DNA of 18,961 nucleotides from NCBI GenBank assembly GCA_018378255.1, contig JAGZXV010000108.1, positions 1-18,961 of the forward strand. Direction: 5' to 3'. This document shows positions 7,165-13,833 of this stretch, one piece after another (the stretch's first letter is position 1; each line of letters begins with the position of its first letter). The notes below the pieces were generated by a model, which saw only the letters and a list, made by a program, of their open reading frames with translations, was not told where the DNA came from and ran no database searches. The position numbers and the translations under genes were made by a program. The stretch is from Clostridiaceae bacterium. GTDB lineage: Bacteria > Bacillota > Clostridia > Lachnospirales > Lachnospiraceae.

Positions 7165-7293
7165 TTGTATGAGAAGAAGAAAGGCAGGTTTTACGATCGG
7201 TCTTTTCCGCAATCGGGAGCCACATGGGTGACGGATGAAAAAAATCAGAGGATAGTAGGATACGGAATCTATACAGAAGGAGAAAATAAATTT

Positions 7294-7704
7294 ATGACTG
7301 CAATCATATGTTTAGATGATAATGATGGAATGATGTTTAACCACCGGCGCCAGAGCCAGGACAGGGAGGTCCGGGTGCGGTTGATGGAGCAGTCGGCCGG
7401 GCATAAATTATGGATGAACCCATATTCATATAAACAGTTTTCTGACTGCTCATCCGAAGAACTCACAGCAGATGAAGCATTTCTGGAAAAAGCGGGAGAA
7501 AAAGATTATTGTTTTATCGAGGACAAGGATATTGTTCCGTATCTGGACCGGATAGAACAGATTATATTGTACAGATGGAACCGCAGATATCCGGCTGATT
7601 TTTATTTTACTGTGGATATGAAAGGATGGAAGCAAATCAGCCGGAAGGATTTTACAGGTTCTTCCCATGAAAAGATAACGGAAGAAGTCTATACCCGGTT
7701 ATAA
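7294..7704 (+). CDS. Conserved protein of unknown function (MMFNHRRQSQDR-type)
   Basis: The 136-residue product starts MTAIICLDDNDGMMFNHRRQ (residues 1-20, with SQDR following), then has MNPYSYKQF (41-49), DYCFIEDKDI (71-80), ILYRWNRRYPADFYF (91-105) and ends GSSHEKITEEVYTRL. I recall this as a conserved single-domain protein of Lachnospiraceae that is sometimes labelled ribonuclease Z. No metallo-beta-lactamase HxHxDH motif is present, so that label is not supported here. The same frame is open for 43 more codons, back to the stop of the preceding lipoprotein. ATG 7294 is chosen because AAGGAG at 7277-7282 stands 11 nt upstream and the conserved motif begins directly after it. The function is unknown and it is probably cytoplasmic. 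Confidence 0.75.
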   Translation: MTAIICLDDNDGMMFNHRRQSQDREVRVRLMEQSAGHKLWMNPYSYKQFSDCSSEELTADEAFLEKAGEKDYCFIEDKDIVPYLDRIEQIILYRWNRRYPADFYFTVDMKGWKQISRKDFTGSSHEKITEEVYTRL

Positions 7705-7749
7705 ATTATCTGGGCAGTAGCTGAAAGGAGAACGGCAAATTATACCGAC

Positions 7750-8721
7750 ATGAATATGACAAAATTAAAAGCTTATTTTATATCAATTATTTTGGCAGCA
7801 GGAATTCTGATATCCGGATGCGGGGAAGAGAACATGGCTGCGGCGAATCAGATATCTTCTGATGTAAAAGAGTTTTCACCGGACGATGTCCCAGGCTACA
7901 CCGGCAGACCATATGCTGTGATCAATGACAATGTCCCATTTTTTACAGAAGAAGATATTTCAGCGGAATCATTCGAAACATACAGCGATCTGGACGATCT
8001 GGGCAGGTGCGGACCGGCTTTTGCCAACATCGGGACCGATTTAATGCCCACTGAAAAGAGGGGGAATATCGGACAGGTAAAGCCAAGCGGCTGGCAGACT
8101 GTAAAATATGATTTTGTGGATGGAAAGTATTTATATAACAGATGCCATTTAATTGGTTTCCAGTTAACCGCAGAAAATGCCAATGAGAAAAATTTGATTA
8201 CGGGAACCCGTTATATGAATGTGGAAGGCATGCTTCCATTTGAAAATATGACTGCTGACTATATCAAAGAAACGAAGAACCATGTGCTATACCGGGTTAC
8301 TCCTGTTTTCACAGATCAAAACCTGGTTGCATCCGGTGTATTGATGGAGGCCCGGTCGGTGGAAGATGATGGGGAAGGGATTCTTTTTAATGTATTCGTT
8401 TATAATGTCCAGCCTGGAGTTGCCATCAATTATGAAAATGGAGAGAGCAGGCTGTCCGATTCCGAAACGGAACAGAAAAAAGCTGCAGAACCAGGGGCAG
8501 CGGAGGCGGTATCATTGGATACTGAAGAACTGGAGGGGAAAAATGGATCTGAGAATGCTAAAGAGAATACATATATCTTGAATACAAATTCCCATAAATT
8601 CCACCAGCCCTCTTGTTCCGGAGTAGCAAAGATGAAGGAAGAAAATAAGCAGAGTTATACGGGAAGCAGAGATGAATTGATATCCCAGGGATATTCACCT
8701 TGCGGTATCTGTAAACCGTAG
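7750..8721 (+). CDS. Exported DNA/RNA non-specific endonuclease lipoprotein (EndA-like) with C-terminal Cys/His domain
   Basis: The 323-residue product has a lipobox (LISGC, Cys 24), so it is probably tethered outside the membrane. The nuclease core (about 50-225) carries the beta-beta-alpha-metal signature: YLYNRCHLIGFQL with presumed catalytic His 133, then NANEKNLITGTRYMN with the metal-binding Asn and RYMN signature, then EGMLPFEN. This matches EndA/DNA-entry nuclease proteins; the classical DRGH reads NRCH here. After an Ala/Glu-rich linker comes a separate domain (275-323: YILNTNSHKFHQPSCSGVAK, YSPCGICKP), probably zinc binding through C289, C318, C321 and His 282 or 285, seen fused to such nucleases in Clostridia. 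It could degrade extracellular DNA for nutrition or serve DNA uptake; no competence genes adjoin. The ribosome binding site AAAGGAG (7724-7730) is rather far from ATG 7750, and ATG 7756 is an alternative. Confidence 0.92.
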   Translation: MNMTKLKAYFISIILAAGILISGCGEENMAAANQISSDVKEFSPDDVPGYTGRPYAVINDNVPFFTEEDISAESFETYSDLDDLGRCGPAFANIGTDLMPTEKRGNIGQVKPSGWQTVKYDFVDGKYLYNRCHLIGFQLTAENANEKNLITGTRYMNVEGMLPFENMTADYIKETKNHVLYRVTPVFTDQNLVASGVLMEARSVEDDGEGILFNVFVYNVQPGVAINYENGESRLSDSETEQKKAAEPGAAEAVSLDTEELEGKNGSENAKENTYILNTNSHKFHQPSCSGVAKMKEENKQSYTGSRDELISQGYSPCGICKP

Positions 8722-8767
8722 AGGAGATTCTCCTTTCGAGAAAAAAATTAAATCAATATGATTGGTA

Positions 8768-8791
8768 ATCTGCTATAATTTAGACAGCAGA
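8768..8791 (+). promoter_or_regulatory. Extended -10 promoter inside an operator-like inverted repeat
   Basis: TGCTATAAT (8771-8779) is a perfect extended -10 element; the -35 region (around 8751-8756) is weak. The arms ATCTGCT (8768-8774) and AGCAGAT (8785-8791) form a 7-bp dyad centred on the -10 and expected start point (about 8786). A transcript starting there would contain only the right arm, so the dyad should act in DNA, for example as a repressor site. Confidence 0.5.
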
Positions 8792-8826
8792 TCAATGATT
8801 ATCTTATCAAGTTGGTTGAACAAGAA

Positions 8827-8854
8827 AAGTCATAGTTTCGGCTATGGCTTTTTT
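8827..8854 (+). terminator. Terminator-like hairpin in the leader of the 110-residue protein gene
   Basis: AAGTCATAG (8827-8835) pairs with CTATGGCTT (8842-8850), with one wobble, around TTTCGG, followed by T to 8854. It lies downstream of the promoter at 8768-8791 and only 20 bp before the next start codon. A transcript from that promoter must pass it to reach the gene, as in attenuation. Alternatively it ends read-through from the nuclease gene or makes a short RNA of about 70 nt. Confidence 0.75.
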
Positions 8855-8873
8855 ATATTAAATGGAGGAGAGG

Positions 8874-9206
8874 ATGGAGAAAAAACAAGGAAAAAACTGT
8901 CCGGTCACAGACTTTAACAAAGAAGCAGTTATAAGTATGGTGAAGGACCAGATGGCGAAGGGAACGGATTTTAAAGAATTAGTTTATGATTTTAAGTATG
9001 GGTGCGACGACTGCTTAGTAGAGATTAAGCATATAAAGTCAGTGGGGAAATTTGAAGTTAATGTCGGCGTAGTGGGGTCAGATCCGGCCTACATGACTGC
9101 CATGTCCTGCGCAAGAAGCACTGATTTGGAACAGGTTCTGGATTTTTTTAAAGATGAAACGTGTGAACGGATTATAATGGGATATGTGGATATGATAATT
9201 GAATAA
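8874..9206 (+). CDS. Small protein of unknown function (110 aa)
   Basis: No family was recognised. The 110 residues are soluble in character, with four Cys in the body (GCDDC at 45-49, SC around 83, TC near the end) and a mixed alpha/beta pattern; there is no signal peptide. I chose ATG 8874 because GGAGGAGAGG stands directly before it. The in-frame ATG at 8862 would put the ribosome binding site inside the gene and its own upstream sequence is the T-tract of a hairpin. It appears to be a single-gene unit: promoter and hairpin in front, and the next gene has its own promoter. The leader arrangement suggests that expression is conditional. Confidence 0.68.
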   Translation: MEKKQGKNCPVTDFNKEAVISMVKDQMAKGTDFKELVYDFKYGCDDCLVEIKHIKSVGKFEVNVGVVGSDPAYMTAMSCARSTDLEQVLDFFKDETCERIIMGYVDMIIE

Positions 9207-9295
9207 GGTTAGATCATGTTCTTTATCAAGTCTGCATGATTTTCAAGTGAAACAGAGAAATTATATACGAGAGGGGAAAATTATACCATATCCTA

Positions 9296-9324
9296 TTGAA
9301 ACGGAAGTGGATTTAAGGTACAAT
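9296..9324 (+). promoter_or_regulatory. Sigma-A promoter of the large surface-protein gene
   Basis: TTGAAA (9296-9301) and TACAAT (9319-9324) are separated by exactly 17 bp. Transcription would start near 9331, leaving a leader of about 168 nt before the ATG at 9499 that contains two perfect hairpins. Confidence 0.7.
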
Positions 9325-9348
9325 AAATACAATGACACCAACATATGA

Positions 9349-9390
9349 GAATGCGGATGCAAGGATATTGCATCCGCATTCCGTCGTTTT
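9349..9390 (+). terminator. Strong hairpin with weak T-tract in the surface-protein leader (possible attenuator)
   Basis: Perfect 14-bp arms GAATGCGGATGCAA (9349-9362) and TTGCATCCGCATTC (9368-9381) close a 5-nt loop. Only four T follow after a 5-nt gap (9387-9390), so termination efficiency is uncertain. It begins about 18 nt after the predicted transcription start. Confidence 0.55.
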
Positions 9391-9393
9391 AGG

Positions 9394-9419
9394 GAATATG
9401 AACGAATCTGTTCATATTC
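9394..9419 (+). repeat. Second perfect hairpin in the surface-protein leader
   Basis: GAATATGAAC (9394-9403) and GTTCATATTC (9410-9419) are perfect 10-bp arms around a 6-nt loop, four bases after the T-tract of the preceding hairpin. There is no T-tract. It could stabilise the mRNA, bind a regulator, or be part of a folded leader RNA. Confidence 0.65.
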
Positions 9420-9498
9420 GGAAAGGTTCATGGGGGTGGGTGTGTCCTGTCATGATGCCGTGTTTGGGGTTATGAATATAATACCAGGAGGGAAAAAG

Positions 9499-12400
9499 AT
9501 GAAAGGAACGAGGAGACGCATGTCAGGTATGCTTACAGATGTAGCCATGGGTATAAAGAAAGTGTTGCATCCTGAGATGGGAGTGGGTAAGAAATGGTCC
9601 AGGAAACTGCTGCCATTATTGGTAATCACATTAGTATGCAGCAACATAGGGAGCATGATGCCTTATGGCGCGGAGCGTGTCACAAAGCAGATAGAAGAAT
9701 TTGAGGAACTGCCGGAGGACGTCCTGTATCAGCAAGTCCCTGAAGGAACAAAGAAGATGGAACTTAACCTGCCGAAAAACCTACGTGGTTTCGTGGTGTC
9801 TGAATCATCCGCTGATGGCGTGGACACAGCCACCCAATCGGACGCCAAAAAGTATATTGCATCCCCGTCAGAGGCAGTCAAAAAGGAGGATGCGGATGTA
9901 ACGGTGGCAACATCCAGTACGGCAACGAAAACGGAAGAGGGGGAATGGAAGAATATCCGTGTCGTTTGGGAGTTGGATGTAAGTTTCAGTGACGGAGAAG
10001 AGTATGATGGGAAAATACCTGGTACCTATGTATTTGACGCGGTGTTGGCACGGGATACTTATCAGCTTGCATCAGCAGAACTGCCACGGATAACCGTGGA
10101 GGTGCTGCCAAATCCCACTGATAAGGTGATTGCTGATTGGGAATGGATTGATGAACTGGATGTGCTGTCAGGAAACGTTCTTGCGCTTCCGGGTACCAGT
10201 GAGACTAATAAAGCTGATTTTGAAATCATTGCATCTATGCTGCCGGAAAATATCAATGCGGCGTTAGGTGATGAAGAAATTCCAGAGCGTATAGCAGAAA
10301 ATAAAACGGAAGTACCAATTGAAAACTGGAAGTGTGATGATTTGCCGGAACAGGGTGCATATGAAGGTGAATATATCTTCGAGGCATCACTTCCTGAAGG
10401 ATACTCTTTAAAGAAAGAAGTTCGTCCGCTTCAGATTAAGGTGCGGCTGGGCGGAGCAAGTCTTTTTACGATTTCTGAAAGTGACATTATAGTCGGCGGA
10501 TTAATATTAAATGATAGCGATAAATATGGGAAAGTGGATATGAATGGAGCGGTGATTCCGGGAACAGATATTGACCACAGTATTTATTGGAACGCTGAAA
10601 ATGGAACGCTGGAATTGACGAAAACAGATTTGAGTATGAGTGTTGATACAGCTCCTGCTTATGATGCAGCGATTCTTGCTGACCGGAAGAATATAAAAAT
10701 TATATTGAATGGGGAGAATTCTATTCATATAGAGAATAATATAAATGCAGGATTTTCAGCAATAAAGAATTCAGGCGGTGGAATTTCAATTGAGAAGGGC
10801 AGTGATCATCTAAATTCACTTTTGGTTTCGATTGAGCAGAAGGAAAGTCTTACTGCAGGTGATGTTATAGGCATTTATTCTGCTGATGGATTTGAAAACA
10901 GTGCAGATATGGAAATAGATATCCAAATAATACCAGAAAAAACCATATCAAAGAATATGACAGGAATTCAATGCGGGATCTATAGTGCACCGGCGAAGGA
11001 TGCTTTTAAGAATAGGGGTAATATTAAAGTATCAGTAAATATTCAGAGCCTGTCGACGTGGTATGGAGTAAACGCACAGGGAATTAACATATACCAGGCT
11101 GGAATGGAAAACAGCGGTGATATGGATATTTCTGTAATTACAACCAATGGAAAAGCATTTGGATTATACGGATCATCTATCTCAGAACAGTGGTCTAATT
11201 TTGAAGAAGGCACAATACGTATCGAAACGGCTGCTTATGGAGGGAATGTTGATGGTATGGATCCCGATACGTATATGGATTCAAATCATTCTAGCGCGGT
11301 TTCAATTAATGCATATGATGACATTTTTATGCTGAATTGCGGCACTATGGATTTGAAAGCTTTAAATTTTGGGAATAATGAGCGGTATGAGCATGCGATC
11401 GGGCTTTCGATGGATGGGCATGGAGAGGTAATTTTAGATAACCAAGGGGAGTTAAATGCAAGCGGATTAGAAGGATATAGCTATGGTATTAAGCTTACAA
11501 ATACTCTTGGGGATACAATTCTTAAAAACTCCGGCATCGTCATTGCCAACGCTACAACGGATGGAGAGGTATATTATGATGGTGCAACTGCTCTGGCCAC
11601 TGGAATAGGAATTAACTCTGATAATTTTGATCTTAAACCAGGCGTCACAGCCATACAAACCACAGCGGATAGTATGTTGACAGCATTTGCCTCGGCTTCT
11701 GAGATTATAGACAGCAGTTATCAGGATGAGGTGACAGAAAATTATTGTCAGGCGGTTCAACTTCAAAAAATGTATAGTAAAAATCCTGACTATTCGAAGC
11801 TTCCACAGGAAATAGAGCTGGAAGATGGAAGTTTAATCCGAAAGGGAGGGAAGTGCTTTACAGTATGGCTGGAAGACTATGTTGACTATGGGATGTGGAT
11901 TTACATCAATACCATTGGCGAAGATGAAGTTACAGGCCCAGCTAAATATGTAGAAATAGGCCCGGCTATCATACCAACAATAATCTGGCCTGAAGTGAAT
12001 CTTACATATGGAGAAAGCCTTGCAGATGGAAAAATGACGGGGCAAGAGGCTTTGGACGAAAATGGCAGAATACTTGAAGGCGAGTTTATATGGAGTGACG
12101 ATACCATTATCCCATCAGTAAAGGACAGTCAAGTAAAAACATTCAGAATGTTATTTAAACCATCTGCTGGTTATGGAGAATTATACAGTGAAATGTCAGA
12201 GGATCTGTTAGTTACTGTAGCACCCAAAAAGTTATCACTGTCATTTGACGCAATTCCCCCTGAAACCCAGGCAGGGAAGGATGTGAATTTACAGGTAAAT
12301 GTCAACGGAATAGTAGGTGGCGGCACTTTGGAAGGCAGGATCAGATTCAGTGCAGACGGCACAGTGATTGGAGAGAGCAGCGTTGGTGCAGGAAATCCAA

Positions 12401-12990
12401 TGGCAGCAGCAGTGTGGAAGAATCCTGCGGAGGGCATACACACACTGAATGCAGAATATATTCCTGCTGTTTTCGATAATTACATTGGAGATGGATCGGT
12501 TTCCATAGATGATTATAAAGTTATAGCCGCGGATAAGCCGGAGGATAACCCAAAACCAGTTTATTCGGATGATTCATCAGATGACGGCTATTATCATACA
12601 CCTGTATCAAATGGCCAATGGGTAAAAGACAGCCAAGGCTGGCGTTGGCAGTATACAAGCAGTAGATGGGCGCAGGGACGAAAAGAAACAGACGTATCCG
12701 GCAAACTGAAAGAATATTATCACTGGGAATTGATTGATGGAGCCTGGTTCCCGTTTGATGCGGATGGATACATGAAAGTGGGCTTAATATTTGATGCCAA
12801 CTATGACGGCTGGTTCTACATCGACATCAATGCCGGGATGAAAACCAGCTGGCAGATGATAGATGGGAAGTGGTATTACTTCAACACGGTTTCAGACGGC
12901 AGGAGAGGAATCATGTTAGTGGATACCTGGGTAGATGGCTGGTATGTGGATAAGAACGGAATCTGGGACGGGAAAGAGAAAGAAGAATAG
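9499..12990 (+). CDS. Large secreted cell-surface protein with Ig-like modules and C-terminal cell-wall-binding repeats
   Basis: Starting at ATG 9499 (AGGAGGG 6 nt upstream) the product has 1163 residues. An in-frame ATG at 9430 is less well placed. A long basic n-region precedes the hydrophobic signal core (about 37-50), with likely cleavage near PYGA-E (55-59). After a Thr/Ser/Lys-rich segment come two related beta modules at about 150-206 and 250-319, sharing the pattern G-x-Y-x-F-x-A. A long region (about 323-735) rich in Asn/Gly/Ser suggests a beta-helix or carbohydrate-binding-like fold. Two or more Ig-like modules occupy about 824-1013 (NLTYGESLADG; ETQAGKDVNLQVNVNG; EGIHTLNAEY). The tail, about 1038-1163, holds aromatic cell-wall-binding repeats (GQWVKDSQGWRWQY, GWFYIDINAGMKTSWQMIDG, KWYYFN) of the choline-binding type. 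There is no LPXTG anchor and no catalytic motif was recognised. It is probably an adhesin or surface structural protein; this role is inferred. Confidence 0.88.
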   Translation: MKGTRRRMSGMLTDVAMGIKKVLHPEMGVGKKWSRKLLPLLVITLVCSNIGSMMPYGAERVTKQIEEFEELPEDVLYQQVPEGTKKMELNLPKNLRGFVVSESSADGVDTATQSDAKKYIASPSEAVKKEDADVTVATSSTATKTEEGEWKNIRVVWELDVSFSDGEEYDGKIPGTYVFDAVLARDTYQLASAELPRITVEVLPNPTDKVIADWEWIDELDVLSGNVLALPGTSETNKADFEIIASMLPENINAALGDEEIPERIAENKTEVPIENWKCDDLPEQGAYEGEYIFEASLPEGYSLKKEVRPLQIKVRLGGASLFTISESDIIVGGLILNDSDKYGKVDMNGAVIPGTDIDHSIYWNAENGTLELTKTDLSMSVDTAPAYDAAILADRKNIKIILNGENSIHIENNINAGFSAIKNSGGGISIEKGSDHLNSLLVSIEQKESLTAGDVIGIYSADGFENSADMEIDIQIIPEKTISKNMTGIQCGIYSAPAKDAFKNRGNIKVSVNIQSLSTWYGVNAQGINIYQAGMENSGDMDISVITTNGKAFGLYGSSISEQWSNFEEGTIRIETAAYGGNVDGMDPDTYMDSNHSSAVSINAYDDIFMLNCGTMDLKALNFGNNERYEHAIGLSMDGHGEVILDNQGELNASGLEGYSYGIKLTNTLGDTILKNSGIVIANATTDGEVYYDGATALATGIGINSDNFDLKPGVTAIQTTADSMLTAFASASEIIDSSYQDEVTENYCQAVQLQKMYSKNPDYSKLPQEIELEDGSLIRKGGKCFTVWLEDYVDYGMWIYINTIGEDEVTGPAKYVEIGPAIIPTIIWPEVNLTYGESLADGKMTGQEALDENGRILEGEFIWSDDTIIPSVKDSQVKTFRMLFKPSAGYGELYSEMSEDLLVTVAPKKLSLSFDAIPPETQAGKDVNLQVNVNGIVGGGTLEGRIRFSADGTVIGESSVGAGNPMAAAVWKNPAEGIHTLNAEYIPAVFDNYIGDGSVSIDDYKVIAADKPEDNPKPVYSDDSSDDGYYHTPVSNGQWVKDSQGWRWQYTSSRWAQGRKETDVSGKLKEYYHWELIDGAWFPFDADGYMKVGLIFDANYDGWFYIDINAGMKTSWQMIDGKWYYFNTVSDGRRGIMLVDTWVDGWYVDKNGIWDGKEKEE

Positions 12991-13012
12991 TAATTAAAAA
13001 CTGCTTGTATAG

Positions 13013-13045
13013 AAGGGATTAGGCCGAATGGCTTAGTCCTTTTTT
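13013..13045 (+). terminator. Rho-independent terminator of the surface-protein gene
   Basis: AAGGGATTAGGCC (13013-13025) pairs with GGCTTAGTCCTT (13030-13041), with one bulged G and two wobbles, around the loop GAAT. Six T follow (13040-13045). It lies 23 bp after the stop codon. Confidence 0.88.
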
Positions 13046-13110
13046 CACCCACAAAGTAGTTACTTAACCAGTGCCCTTAGATTAACTTTTTTGCATCTGT
13101 TTTAACAAAG

Positions 13111-13147
13111 AAAAAAGCCCTAAAAACCTAGTAAAATCAAGGCTTTC
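13111..13147 (-). terminator. Terminator of tRNA-Leu on the minus strand
   Basis: Read on the minus strand, AAAGCC near 13147-13141 pairs with GGGCTTT near 13121-13113, the stem extending to about 9 bp with wobbles. It is followed by a run of T (the A-run at 13111-13116 on the + strand). It lies about 30 bp beyond the 3' end of the tRNA. Confidence 0.7.
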
Positions 13148-13174
13148 AAGACTTTCTCCCTGCCAAGGGTGTAG

Positions 13175-13257
13175 TGCCGGCCGCGGGACTTGAACCCGCA
13201 CGATGTTGCCATCAATGGATTTTGAGTCCACCTCGTCTGCCATTCCGACAGGCCGGC
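13175..13257 (-). tRNA. tRNA-Leu (anticodon CAA)
   Basis: On the minus strand the 83-nt sequence folds as a class II tRNA. The 7-bp acceptor stem is GCCGGCC with GGCCGGC and discriminator A. The anticodon stem GTGGA/TCCAT encloses the loop CTCAAAA, giving anticodon CAA for the UUG codon. The long variable arm GATG-GCAA-CATC is typical of Leu. The T arm is GCGGG-TTCAAGT-CCCGC. CCA is not encoded and must be added after transcription. Both a promoter and a terminator are visible, so it is a single-gene transcription unit. It is the only minus-strand gene of the window. Confidence 0.97.
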
Positions 13258-13282
13258 TGATTGCTCTCGTACAACGTTCATT

Positions 13283-13311
13283 ATTCTATCACAGGATTTT
13301 CCATTTGGCAA
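13283..13311 (-). promoter_or_regulatory. Promoter of tRNA-Leu (minus strand)
   Basis: On the minus strand, TTGCCA (13311-13306) and TAGAAT (13288-13283) are separated by 17 bp, with a TG dinucleotide close upstream of the -10. Transcription would begin near 13276, about 19 nt before the tRNA 5' end. Confidence 0.75.
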
Positions 13312-13320
13312 GTGTTTTCG

Positions 13321-13349
13321 TTGAAAAAAAATGAAAATTATTGTATGAT
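13321..13349 (+). promoter_or_regulatory. Promoter of the zf-HC2 protein gene, divergent from tRNA-Leu
   Basis: TTGAAA (13321-13326) and TATGAT (13344-13349) are separated by exactly 17 bp. The -35 elements of this promoter and of the opposite tRNA promoter are only 9 bp apart, so the two polymerases could compete. Confidence 0.7.
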
Positions 13350-13380
13350 AGGTACAGACTTTTGAAAGGCGGTGCAGCAG

Positions 13381-13728
13381 ATGACCTGTAGAGAAGCGGA
13401 AGCTTTGGTGATGCCATATATACGCAATCAGCTGACGGATGAAGAACTGGAAGGTTTTTTGGAACATATTGAAGAATGTGCGAATTGCCGGGAAGAATTG
13501 GAGATATATTATACAGTAGAAATCGGTATCCGACAGTTAGACACTGACACCGGAAGTTATAATATTAAAGGGGCGCTGGAAGCGGCAATTACAGCTTCTA
13601 AACAGCGGTTATACAGCGTGATGGTGGTGAAGATCATGAAGTATGCTGTCAATACGCTGTGTGTTATGAGTTTGATTATTATATTTTTGCTGCAGTTCAG
13701 GATATGGATACAGCAGGGGATATTTTAA
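13381..13728 (+). CDS. zf-HC2 domain transmembrane protein (anti-sigma-like)
   Basis: The 115-residue product starts MTCREAEALVMPYIRNQLTD. It carries the zinc-binding anti-sigma (ZAS) signature H-x3-C-x2-C at His 29, Cys 33 and Cys 36 (EHIEECANCREEL), with Cys 3 as a possible fourth ligand. One membrane helix lies at about 88-106 (YAVNTLCVMSLIIIFLL), so the zinc domain would be cytoplasmic and almost nothing lies outside. I chose ATG 13381, with AAAGG 11 nt upstream; the GTG at 13372 is too close to that site. Known: such domains often inhibit a sigma factor. Here no sigma gene adjoins and the extracytoplasmic sensor part is missing, so partner and role are open. It has its own promoter. Confidence 0.82.
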   Translation: MTCREAEALVMPYIRNQLTDEELEGFLEHIEECANCREELEIYYTVEIGIRQLDTDTGSYNIKGALEAAITASKQRLYSVMVVKIMKYAVNTLCVMSLIIIFLLQFRIWIQQGIF

Positions 13729-13734
13729 GCTATT

Positions 13735-13790
13735 ATTTAACATGAAGCGTGAAGGGATTTTCGAAAAAGCCTTCACGTTTCATGTTAAAT
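13735..13790 (+). repeat. Long inverted repeat between zf-HC2 gene and polA, with a competing pairing
   Basis: Arms 13735-13755 and 13770-13790 pair over 21 bp with a single G-T wobble, around a 14-nt loop. It follows the zf-HC2 stop by 6 bp but has no T-tract, so if it terminates transcription it is atypical. AAGGGATTT (13752-13760) is also perfectly complementary to AAATCCCTT (13787-13795), and this pairing excludes the base of the long stem. The polA ribosome binding site follows at about 13818-13823. Confidence 0.75.
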
Positions 13791-13833
13791 CCCTTTATGT
13801 TAAAAATAATAAGAAAGCAGGAGACAACACCAT

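Noticed and set aside
7294..7704. Ribonuclease Z assignment
   Set aside because: The 136-residue protein lacks the HxHxDH and other metal ligands of the metallo-beta-lactamase fold.
8720..8740. AGGAGA-T-TCTCCT palindrome after the nuclease gene as its terminator
   Set aside because: The one-base loop is too small for a stable hairpin and no T-tract follows.
9212..9240. ATCATG/CATGAT pairing followed by TTTT after the 110-residue gene as a terminator
   Set aside because: The stem is only about 6-7 bp with a 16-nt loop, too weak to claim.
9296..9419. Phase-variable invertible promoter for the surface protein
   Set aside because: The inverted repeats are adjacent hairpin arms downstream of the promoter and do not flank it; no recombinase gene is present in the window.
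13120..13467. Minus-strand ORF spanning tRNA-Leu and the zf-HC2 start
   Set aside because: It runs through a tRNA and two promoters and has no coding character.
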